Shown here: positions 8,766 through 14,548 of the stretch, in pieces
Layout of the letters: each line of letters starts with the position of its first letter
Numbering within the stretch: the first letter of the stretch is position 1
DNA from: an uncultured Collinsella sp.
GTDB taxonomy: Bacteria > Actinomycetota > Coriobacteriia > Coriobacteriales > Coriobacteriaceae
Length of the DNA: 14,548 bases
Assembly: GCA_900550815.1 (NCBI GenBank)
Contig: URTW01000030.1
Coordinates: forward strand, 1-14,548
Reading direction: 5' to 3'
The notes under the pieces: model-generated
Told to the model about the DNA's origin: nothing
Databases searched by the model: none
What the model saw: only the letters and a program-made list of their open reading frames with translations
Made by a program: the position numbers and the translations under genes

Positions 8766-8771
8766 ATCATA
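8766..8771 (-). promoter_or_regulatory. Candidate -10 element of the uvrA promoter
   Basis: TATGAT on the minus strand matches five of six consensus -10 bases and would start RNA about 20 bases before the uvrA ATG. No good -35 lies 16-19 bases upstream. TAAACT (minus strand, 8786-8781) is an alternative -10 that would put the LexA box over the -35 position. Confidence 0.3.
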
Positions 8772-8798
8772 CTGTCGATGAGTTTAGCGCACTCGACG

Positions 8799-8812
8799 CG
8801 CACAGATGTTCG
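8799..8812 (-). promoter_or_regulatory. LexA-binding site (SOS box) upstream of uvrA
   Basis: On the minus strand the sequence is CGAACATCTGTGCG. The Gram-positive/actinobacterial LexA consensus is CGAAC-4 bases-GTTCG (ideal CGAACATATGTTCG), and this site matches 12 of 14 bases. It lies 61 bases upstream of the uvrA ATG, where a repressor would block the promoter. uvrA is a classic SOS gene, so position and target agree. The site is also 118 bases upstream of the divergent membrane-protein gene, which could be affected but is less likely the main target. Confidence 0.7.
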
Positions 8813-8879
8813 TAATACAAGATTCGCAGACCTTTAGCTTTGCGTATCGGGTGCTTCGTTTCTCGAAATGCCGTGGAAA

Positions 8880-8918
8880 GGTTACAGTAACCTAATACTG
8901 AACTTAATTTGCTGTAAC
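8880..8918. promoter_or_regulatory. Cluster of GTTAC/GTAAC motifs before the LTA-synthase-like gene
   Basis: GGTTACAGTAACC (8880-8892) is a perfect palindrome around one central base and looks like a repressor operator. The left half GTTACAG (8881-8887) also has an inverted partner CTGTAAC at 8912-8918, which touches the ribosome site AGAGGAA (8919-8925). The motif thus occurs three times in 39 bases. As DNA it could bind a dimeric regulator; as RNA the 8881-8887/8912-8918 pair could form a seven-pair stem beside the ribosome site. I found no confident -35/-10 pair for the gene. Confidence 0.4.
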
Positions 8919-8930
8919 AGAGGAACGTCC

Positions 8931-11084
8931 ATGACCGAAGATATCCCCCTTGAAATCACTTCGAGCGACATGGCCAATCTGCCCATATTCATCGCCGTCC
9001 TTATCGTGGCCACCGTCGTCGTGCGCGTGTATTTTTCAATCAAACACAATGAAAAGCCGCCCATTGCCCGCGTCTTTTGGTGCGCGACGCTCCTCATCCC
9101 GCTCGGCGTGGTAGCTGCATGGATTACGAATCAATTGCTCGTAAATGAGGACAGTTCCCTATGGGTCCTTTCTTATTCGGCGCTCGGTGCTACCGCCGTC
9201 ATACTTCTTGTCGAGCCCTTGGTTTCGGGACTTATCGACCAAACCGATCTTGCGACGGGAACGGTTGCCTGTATTTGCCGTGACATCCTTGTCATCGCCG
9301 CTGTTTCAGCGCTCTCGTTCGTTTCACTCGAAATTGCCTGTAACGAAACGTTCTATCGCATTCCCGCCAACTCATTCGGGTTTTCCGTCGGGCTGCTCGC
9401 GACGGTTCTGCTCTCCCTTTATTTGCTGGGACAGCGTCATGGAGGCGTCATGGCCCTCGTGCCCGTCGCCTGTTGCATCCTTGGCATTGCCGAGCACTTC
9501 GTCATAACGTTTAAAGGCGAGGCCATCCTGCCAAGCGATATCTTGGCCCTTGGCACCGCAATGGAAGTGAGCGAGGGATACGAGTTTACCTTTACCGCCG
9601 GAATCGTAACCTCTCTAGCCCTGCTGGAGATTTCCCTGGGGCTTCTTTCGCTTATCCGACCGCGAAAGCTCCGTACGCCCACCCATGTCTTCCCCGCAAT
9701 CGCCGCTAACCTCTGCGCTTTTCTGCTAGTGACCGTTGTGGGGCTCTCGGGCTTTTCCAGCATCGACTTGGAGCAGGCGCTGAATTTTGGATTTGACCGT
9801 TGGCAGCCCATCACCACGTATGCGTCTCAGGGTTTTATCACTTCGTTCACCGAAATGGTCAACGAGTTGCCCATTGAGAAGCCCGAAGACTATACGCCCG
9901 ATGAGGCGCAGAGCATCGAGCAGGAGCTCGCCGCCACCTACGACAGCACGTATGGCTCGAGCGAGCAGCGCGCGGCGGCCGATGCCCAGTTCAATGAAAT
10001 CAAGCCGACGATTGTTGCCGTCATGAACGAGAGTTTTAGCGACCTTTCGTGCTTTGAGCAGCTCCAGGCGGCCGGGTACGCCGGCCCCGCATTCTACAAC
10101 TCGCTTCCCAACACGCTTGTTCGCGGCACCATGCACGCTTCGGTCCCCGGTGGCGGAACGGCAAACTCCGAATTCGAATTATTGACCGGAGCGACAACGG
10201 CCTTTGTCGGATTAGGCAAGATCCCCTATCAGCTGTATCAGATGAATGGCGTCAACAGCCTGGCAAAGGACCTTAAAGAGCTTGGGTATACCGCTACCGC
10301 TATGCACCCGCAAAACCCCGTCAACTACCATCGAGATAAAATCTATCAGCAGCTGGGCTTTGGAGACTTTCTTTCAATCGGCGATTTCGAAGGTGCGCCC
10401 TGTTACCATGCCGGCGTATGCGACTACGCCACCTACGACAAGATACTCGACCTGCTTAGAACCGACGAAGCCCCGCAGTTCATCTTTGACGTCACGATGC
10501 AAAATCACGGCGGCTACGACTATGGCACCGTTCCCGCCGAAGAGCTGACAAACTATTGGGTCGAGGGAGCCAGCGAGGGCGCCAATAGCGCGCTCAACAC
10601 CTATCTCACCTGCATCAACGCATCCGACCGGGACCTCGAGTACTTTATCAACGAGCTCCGCAATATCGGCAGACCGGTTGTTCTTGTCTTTTTTGGCGAC
10701 CATCAGCCGAGCGCCGCAACGACTCTCAACGACGAGCTGTACCCTCAGGAAGATACGGCAAGCCACGCTTTCCGTATCTATCAGTCGACCTATTTCGTCT
10801 GGGCTAACTATGAAATCGCCGGCAATACCGAGCTCAACGTCTACGACACCGTCGGGGCAAACGAGATTGCAGCCATTACCCTTAATAAGATCGGCGCCCC
10901 GCTCACCGACTATCAAAAGGCCCTGCTTGCAACAAGGTCAGATGTGCCCACCATCAATGTCGCCGGCTACCTTGGTGCCGACGGGCTGCGCTACGACTTG
11001 GAATCTGAAGACAGCCCATACGCCTCGACGATCGACAAGCTGCAGCGCATGCAATACCTCGAGTTCGCCAGCAAAGTTCAGTAA
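8931..11084 (+). CDS. LTA synthase family protein: membrane-anchored phosphoglycerol transferase/sulfatase-like enzyme
   Basis: The 717-residue product combines an N-terminal membrane part with an alkaline-phosphatase-fold (sulfatase) domain. Eight hydrophobic segments are visible at about 16-35, 48-66, 75-97, 110-136, 150-168, 171-193, 222-242 and 252-273. Positive charges (RVYFSIKHNEK, RPRKLR) fit an outside N-terminus and an outside catalytic domain. Residues expected for the LtaS-type active site are present: Glu367 in MNESFSD, nucleophile Thr410 in GGGTANSEFELLTG, His526 in MQNHGG, and Asp590-His591 in FFGDHQPS. LtaS-type enzymes move glycerol phosphate from lipid donors onto envelope polymers; donor and acceptor here are unknown. 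The ATG at 8931 follows AGAGGAA at five bases. A further-upstream start at 8868 has no ribosome site and would pass through the palindrome. The gene appears to be alone on its transcript, next to no other envelope gene. Confidence 0.85.
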   Translation: MTEDIPLEITSSDMANLPIFIAVLIVATVVVRVYFSIKHNEKPPIARVFWCATLLIPLGVVAAWITNQLLVNEDSSLWVLSYSALGATAVILLVEPLVSGLIDQTDLATGTVACICRDILVIAAVSALSFVSLEIACNETFYRIPANSFGFSVGLLATVLLSLYLLGQRHGGVMALVPVACCILGIAEHFVITFKGEAILPSDILALGTAMEVSEGYEFTFTAGIVTSLALLEISLGLLSLIRPRKLRTPTHVFPAIAANLCAFLLVTVVGLSGFSSIDLEQALNFGFDRWQPITTYASQGFITSFTEMVNELPIEKPEDYTPDEAQSIEQELAATYDSTYGSSEQRAAADAQFNEIKPTIVAVMNESFSDLSCFEQLQAAGYAGPAFYNSLPNTLVRGTMHASVPGGGTANSEFELLTGATTAFVGLGKIPYQLYQMNGVNSLAKDLKELGYTATAMHPQNPVNYHRDKIYQQLGFGDFLSIGDFEGAPCYHAGVCDYATYDKILDLLRTDEAPQFIFDVTMQNHGGYDYGTVPAEELTNYWVEGASEGANSALNTYLTCINASDRDLEYFINELRNIGRPVVLVFFGDHQPSAATTLNDELYPQEDTASHAFRIYQSTYFVWANYEIAGNTELNVYDTVGANEIAAITLNKIGAPLTDYQKALLATRSDVPTINVAGYLGADGLRYDLESEDSPYASTIDKLQRMQYLEFASKVQ

Positions 11085-11144
11085 GCCCGCCCATTCGCTT
11101 GGACCCATCGTATTGCAAGCACGCTCGGCCCAAATGCATCGCAA

Positions 11145-11174
11145 ATGACTCCCGCTCGCAAACGAGGGTACAAT
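11145..11174 (+). promoter_or_regulatory. Candidate promoter for mrp and the following flavoprotein
   Basis: ATGACT (11145-11150, four of six -35 bases), an 18-base spacer and TACAAT (11169-11174, five of six -10 bases). RNA would start near 11181, giving a leader of about 50 bases. The spacer holds a small symmetry, CTCG-CAAA-CGAG, a possible operator or part of a weak upstream terminator. Confidence 0.5.
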
Positions 11175-11193
11175 GACGCTCGTGTCACATCAC

Positions 11194-11207
11194 GGGGCTC
11201 CGGCCCC
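11194..11207 (+). promoter_or_regulatory. Tight GC hairpin in the mrp leader
   Basis: GGGGC-TCCG-GCCCC forms a perfect five-pair all-GC stem with a four-base loop. It ends nine bases before the mrp ribosome site AAAGGAG (11217-11223). It has no T-run after it, so it is not a terminator. It may shape or stabilise the leader. No known riboswitch is recognisable in so short a leader. Confidence 0.4.
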
Positions 11208-11229
11208 AACATATACAAAGGAGTCATAC

Positions 11230-12060
11230 ATGGGTTGCGAGCACGCACAGGCCGCCGGCGGACAAACGTCGCCGTCGCAATTTGAGGAGAACACGCTGTC
11301 CGAGGTCAAACGCGTCATCGCCGTGCTTTCCGGCAAGGGCGGTGTCGGCAAGTCGTTTGTCACCGGTGCCATCGCCACCGAGCTTGCCCGTCACGGCCAC
11401 AAGGTCGGCGTCCTCGATGCCGACATCACCGGTCCCTCTATCCCCAAGATGTTCGGCATGAGCGGACGCCACGTCCATGCCCTTGGCAACCTCATGCTGC
11501 CCGAAATCTCCGAGCACGGCGTCAAGGTCATGAGCTCCAACCTTCTGCTCCAAAACGAGACCGACCCCGTCCTTTGGCGCGGTCCGGTCATCGCAGGCGC
11601 CATTAGGCAGTTCTGGAGCGAGACCTCGTGGGGCCCCATCGACTACCTGCTGGTCGACATGCCTCCGGGAACAGGCGACGTCGCGCTCACCGTCTTCCAG
11701 TCGCTGCCCGTCGACGGCATCGTCATCGTCACGAGCCCGCAGGACCTGGTCTCGATGATCGTCGCCAAGGCGGTCAACATGGCCGAGAAGATGAACGTCC
11801 CCATTCTGGGCATCGTCGAGAACATGAGCTACATCGTCTGCCCCGACTGCGGCAAGAAGATCGAGGTCTTTGGCAAAAGCAAGCTCCCCGAGGTCGCAGA
11901 GCGCTATAACCTCGACATCTTGGGCACGCTTCCCATTAATCCGGCACTCGCCGAGGCCTGCGATAAGGGCGAGGTTGAGACCGCGCTGCCCGATGGCATG
12001 TTGCCCAAGGCAGTCTCTGCCGTCGAGGCTATTACCCCGCACGAGACCGACGAGGCCTAA
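11230..12060 (+). CDS. mrp: Mrp/ApbC (Nbp35-type) iron-sulfur cluster carrier ATPase
   Basis: This cytoplasmic P-loop ATPase of the MinD/Mrp class binds a bridging Fe-S cluster as a dimer and hands it to client proteins. In the 276 residues I see the deviant Walker A GKGGVGKS (35-42), DADITGPSIPKMFG (63-76), the switch-II motif DMPPGTGD (143-150) and the cluster-binding pair C-P-D-C (Cys204, Cys207). There is no N-terminal MIP18/DUF59 domain, so it is the short form. The N-terminus has a single cysteine (MGCEHAQ) rather than the multi-cysteine tail of some relatives. The ATG at 11230 follows AAAGGAG at six bases. Upstream in-frame starts (11173) overlap the promoter and leader hairpin. The next gene begins at the very next base after the stop, implying coupled expression of the carrier and a flavoprotein. 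Confidence 0.95.
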   Translation: MGCEHAQAAGGQTSPSQFEENTLSEVKRVIAVLSGKGGVGKSFVTGAIATELARHGHKVGVLDADITGPSIPKMFGMSGRHVHALGNLMLPEISEHGVKVMSSNLLLQNETDPVLWRGPVIAGAIRQFWSETSWGPIDYLLVDMPPGTGDVALTVFQSLPVDGIVIVTSPQDLVSMIVAKAVNMAEKMNVPILGIVENMSYIVCPDCGKKIEVFGKSKLPEVAERYNLDILGTLPINPALAEACDKGEVETALPDGMLPKAVSAVEAITPHETDEA

Positions 12061-13332
12061 GTGAACACGAGCGCCTTCTATGACGTCCTGGTAATCGGCG
12101 GCGGGGCTTCAGGCCTCGCCGCCGCCATTACGGCCGCACGTGCTGGCAAAAGCGTCTGCATCGTTGAGCGCGATGTCGCCTGCGGCCTAAAGCTCCTTGC
12201 GACCGGTAACGGCCGCTGCAACCTCTCCAACGAATCGATTGATCCTCAGCGGTATAACCACCCCGCATTCGTCGAATCTGTCATGGGCCCCCAACCCGAA
12301 CAAGAGCTTATGGGTTTCTTCTCCTCGCTGGGCATCATGACAACCTCCGAGGAAGGCCGGCTATACCCGCGCTCCCTTCGCGCAGAATCGGTGCGCGACG
12401 CGCTTCTCAACGTTTGCGACCGCCTAGGTATTAACTTAATCTGCGGAGCCAACGTTGCCTCGGCGCACAAAGCTTCCGAAGGCTGGACACTCCAAATAGA
12501 CCGTCCAGCGCGGGCGCTCAAGGCAAAAAAGCACGACGACCGAAAAACGGAGCTCCGCTCGCTTCGGAAAGCGCTCGCCGATGTCCCTCGCAAGAACGAG
12601 GCCCTGGAGGCACATGCCGTAATTATCGCCACGGGTGGCAACCCCACCGGTATCGCCGATACGTTTAGCCTCCCCCTCACTTCGCTGCGCCCCATCCTCT
12701 GCCCCGTATCGGCAACGGTCGTCGGCGATCGGGCGGCACTCAAGACGTTGGACGGCCTGCGCGTCCGCGCCCGCTTGACGCTCGCCCGCAATCATAATGA
12801 GCTCTGGCACGAAGACGGTGAAGTCCTGTTTCGAGCCTTCGGCATCTCGGGCGTCGCTGTCTTCAACCTCTCCCGTCGTATCCAGCGCGGTGATACGATC
12901 CTGCTCGACGTTTTCCCCGACCTCTCCAAAGACGAGCTGCTCGATATGCTCAACCGGCGCGTTGAGCTGCTCGGCGGCTTTTCGCCCCGCGATCCCCGTT
13001 GGCTCGACGGCATGCTCGCCCCGCAACTCTCCCGCGTCGTCTGCACGGCGTTCGAGCAGTGCCATCCAGGCTCCAACGATGTCATCCACCTGGTCTCGAT
13101 CCTCAAGCACTTTAAGTTGCTCGTTGAGGGAACAGCCGAGGAGCGCTCGGCACAGGTCACGCGTGGTGGCGTATCTGTCGAGAGTATCTCAACACCCAGT
13201 CTACGCGCGCGCAGCGTTGTCGACGCCCCGCTTTACGTCTGCGGCGAAGCGCTCGACATCGACGCCGATTGCGGAGGCTTTAACCTTGCGTGGGCATGGC
13301 TCTCGGGCATTCGCGCTGCAAGCAGCCTGTAG
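12061..13332 (+). CDS. NAD(P)/FAD-dependent oxidoreductase, HI0933 (YhiN/BaiN-like) family
   Basis: This is a 423-residue cytoplasmic flavoprotein of a widespread but poorly understood family. Landmarks are the FAD-binding GGGASG (13-18) with acidic Glu36, the hallmark KLLATGNGRCNLSN (44-57), EEGRLYPRS (97-105), IIATGG (188-193), GEVLFRAFGISG (253-264) and the C-terminal CGGFNLAWAWLSG (404-416). The start is GTG directly after the mrp TAA; GAGG six bases upstream serves as ribosome site. Two departures from the usual layout: a basic, charged stretch at about 150-180 (AKKHDDRKTELRSLRK) lengthens the region before IIATGG, and the loop after ATGG is short, apparently lacking the usual GSTGDGY-like segment. 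One family member (BaiN) is linked to bile-acid metabolism in clostridia, but nothing here shows that role. Co-transcription with mrp is likely. Confidence 0.9.
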   Translation: MNTSAFYDVLVIGGGASGLAAAITAARAGKSVCIVERDVACGLKLLATGNGRCNLSNESIDPQRYNHPAFVESVMGPQPEQELMGFFSSLGIMTTSEEGRLYPRSLRAESVRDALLNVCDRLGINLICGANVASAHKASEGWTLQIDRPARALKAKKHDDRKTELRSLRKALADVPRKNEALEAHAVIIATGGNPTGIADTFSLPLTSLRPILCPVSATVVGDRAALKTLDGLRVRARLTLARNHNELWHEDGEVLFRAFGISGVAVFNLSRRIQRGDTILLDVFPDLSKDELLDMLNRRVELLGGFSPRDPRWLDGMLAPQLSRVVCTAFEQCHPGSNDVIHLVSILKHFKLLVEGTAEERSAQVTRGGVSVESISTPSLRARSVVDAPLYVCGEALDIDADCGGFNLAWAWLSGIRAASSL

Positions 13333-13342
13333 CCGCGCAGTC

Positions 13343-13348
13343 TATAAT
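13343..13348 (+). promoter_or_regulatory. Consensus -10 element TATAAT
   Basis: A perfect TATAAT lies 11 bases after the flavoprotein stop. No recognisable -35 or extended -10 accompanies it. If active, RNA would start near 13355 and the hairpin at 13363-13386 would be in the leader of the next gene. Confidence 0.3.
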
Positions 13349-13362
13349 CAAAAACGCATTCG

Positions 13363-13394
13363 GGCCGTCTGGGATACCGGACGGCCTCTTTCTT
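13363..13394 (+). terminator. Intrinsic terminator (or leader attenuator)
   Basis: GGCCGTCTGG and CCGGACGGCC form a 10-pair stem (one G-U) with a GATA loop, followed by TCTTTCTT. This is the strongest terminator in the window and sits 30 bases past the flavoprotein stop, fitting the end of the mrp-flavoprotein transcript. Because it is only six bases before the next gene's ribosome site, it could instead act as an attenuator in that gene's leader. Confidence 0.75.
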
Positions 13395-13412
13395 GCCTCT
13401 AAGGAGACCTCG

Positions 13413-14548
13413 ATGATCGAAATCACCCAAGTCAACGCTTCGCTCGATGAAGCCGGCGATGAAAATGCCTGCCTCATTGTTGGCAAGCGAGTCGCCAAGC
13501 GCGTCCTACGTTGCAAAGACTCCGAGATCAAGTCCATCGAGCTCCACCGCAAGTCAATCGACGCTCGCAAAAAACGAGACGTCCATTTTATCCTGAGCTT
13601 TCGTGTTGAGCTGACCAGTCCCCACCTCGAGCGAGAAGCGGTCGACAGCGTTTCCGAACGTGACCGCTCGCTCGTACGCGCGATAGAAGACGATGAGCCT
13701 TCATTCCCCTCCCCCATTTCCGACGCATCCAAAGAGCGCCCCGTCGTTGTCGGCGCCGGATGCGCCGGCCTTTTCGCTGCGCTCACGCTCGCCGAAGCAG
13801 GTCTTAAGCCCTTGCTTATCGAGCGCGGCGACCCGGCATTTCGCCGCTCGCAGGCGATCGACCTCTTTCTAAAGGAGCGCATCCTCGACCCCGAGAGCAA
13901 TATTCAGTTTGGTCTGGGCGGCGCGGGGACCTTCTCGGACGGCAAGCTCAATACGGGAACAAAAAATCCCGCCCATCGCCTTATCCTCGAAACCTTCGTC
14001 GAGGCGGGTGCGCCCCGCGATATTCTGTGGGATGCCAAGCCGCACATTGGCTCCGACATCCTTCCCAAGGTTGTCACCGCTATATCCCAGCGCACCGAGC
14101 AGCTCGGAGGTGTCGTCCGTTATCGAACGAAGCTCGTCGACATTCGCACCGACGCGTCTGGCGCCATCACCGGTATCGATGTCCAATCGTCCCAAGACGC
14201 CGCTTACGAGCCAATCGAAACAAAGCACCTCATCCTCGCCTGTGGGCATTCTGCTCGCGATATTTTTGAGCTCCTTAAGGACCACAACGTGGCCCTCGCA
14301 CAAAAGACCTTTGCCATGGGCGTTCGCATCGAGCATCCGCAGCGCGACATCGACCGAGCCCAATATGGAGCCTTGGCGGGACATCCTGCCCTCGGAGCAG
14401 CCCCCTACAAGCTCGTCGCCCATCTTCCCAACGGCCGCAGCGTGTTCTCGTTTTGCATGTGCCCCGGCGGGCAGGTTGTCGCCGCCTCTTCCGAGCAGGG
14501 CCACCTATGCGTCAACGTCGCCAGCCTCAATGCCCGAGACGGACGCAA
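13413..14548 (+). CDS. FAD-dependent dehydrogenase (COG2509-type), 3' end missing
   Basis: The ATG at 13413 follows a strong AAGGAG with six bases between, and 378 codons are visible before the right edge. The family is usually somewhat over 500 residues, so about a quarter or more is missing. Residues 1-105 form a separate N-terminal domain seen in this family (basic motif KRVAKRVLRCKDSEIKSIEL at 25-44). The FAD Rossmann fold follows: VVVGAGCAGLFAALTLAEAG (111-130), ending in acidic Glu137. Characteristic text comes next: FGLGGAGTFSDGKLNTGTK (166-184), LILACGHSARD (273-283) and FCMCPGGQVVAASSE (347-361). The substrate is unknown for the family as far as I know. It lies downstream of another flavoprotein but behind a terminator, so it is probably its own transcript. 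Confidence 0.9.
   Translation, partial: MIEITQVNASLDEAGDENACLIVGKRVAKRVLRCKDSEIKSIELHRKSIDARKKRDVHFILSFRVELTSPHLEREAVDSVSERDRSLVRAIEDDEPSFPSPISDASKERPVVVGAGCAGLFAALTLAEAGLKPLLIERGDPAFRRSQAIDLFLKERILDPESNIQFGLGGAGTFSDGKLNTGTKNPAHRLILETFVEAGAPRDILWDAKPHIGSDILPKVVTAISQRTEQLGGVVRYRTKLVDIRTDASGAITGIDVQSSQDAAYEPIETKHLILACGHSARDIFELLKDHNVALAQKTFAMGVRIEHPQRDIDRAQYGALAGHPALGAAPYKLVAHLPNGRSVFSFCMCPGGQVVAASSEQGHLCVNVASLNARDGR

Noticed and set aside
8738..8803. Upstream extension of uvrA
   Set aside because: It would translate through the promoter and into the LexA box; the strong tandem ribosome sites point to the 8737 ATG.
12061..13332. Naming the flavoprotein baiN (bile-acid enzyme)
   Set aside because: Only family-level similarity is visible; no other bai gene is near and the loop differs from the usual layout.
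13355..13394. A 40-base small RNA between TATAAT and the terminator
   Set aside because: The -10 has no -35 partner and the RNA would be little more than the terminator hairpin. Kept only as a possible attenuator.
1..14548. CRISPR array, tRNA/rRNA, prophage, insertion sequence, toxin-antitoxin or other defence system
   Set aside because: I found no spaced direct repeats, no RNA-gene signatures and no mobile or defence gene families; coding sequence is ordinary core metabolism, repair and envelope.

Overview
This window looks like chromosomal core DNA from a high-GC, Gram-positive gut actinobacterium of the class Coriobacteriia. Collinsella or a close relative is my best guess. That rests on the actinobacterial style of UvrA and MurJ, the strong Shine-Dalgarno sites, the GC-rich coding bias and the overall protein flavour; I could not search a database. 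I see no tRNA, rRNA, CRISPR array, transposase, integrase or phage gene.

Layout. Positions 1-8737 are read leftward (minus strand) and 8931-14548 rightward (plus strand), so the 8738-8930 gap is a divergent promoter region. In minus-strand transcription order the left half holds uvrA, then a hairpin and a probable new promoter. Next comes a tight cluster: ybaK (mischarged-tRNA deacylase), murJ (lipid II flippase) and uvrC (nucleotide excision repair endonuclease). After a 364-bp gap comes a peptide ABC-transporter binding lipoprotein that runs off the left edge. uvrA carries a good LexA (SOS) box upstream of its start.

The right half holds an 8-helix membrane protein with an extracellular LTA-synthase/sulfatase domain, which probably acts in cell-envelope polymer synthesis. 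Then come mrp (Fe-S carrier ATPase), an HI0933-family flavoprotein that starts at the very next base after the mrp stop codon, a strong hairpin terminator, and a second FAD-dependent dehydrogenase (COG2509 type) cut off by the right edge.

How they work together: uvrA and uvrC serve nucleotide excision repair (uvrB is not here) but seem to sit on separate transcripts. MurJ and the LTA-synthase-like protein both serve envelope assembly. Mrp and the two flavoproteins form a redox-cofactor group of unknown substrate.

I did not find a clearly new multi-gene system. The best leads are small: a UvrC lacking one of the four cysteines that hold its iron-sulfur cluster but with extra nearby cysteines, an HI0933 flavoprotein with a rearranged FAD-side loop, and several unexplained symmetrical non-coding stretches (1338-1432, 8880-8918, 13343-13415).
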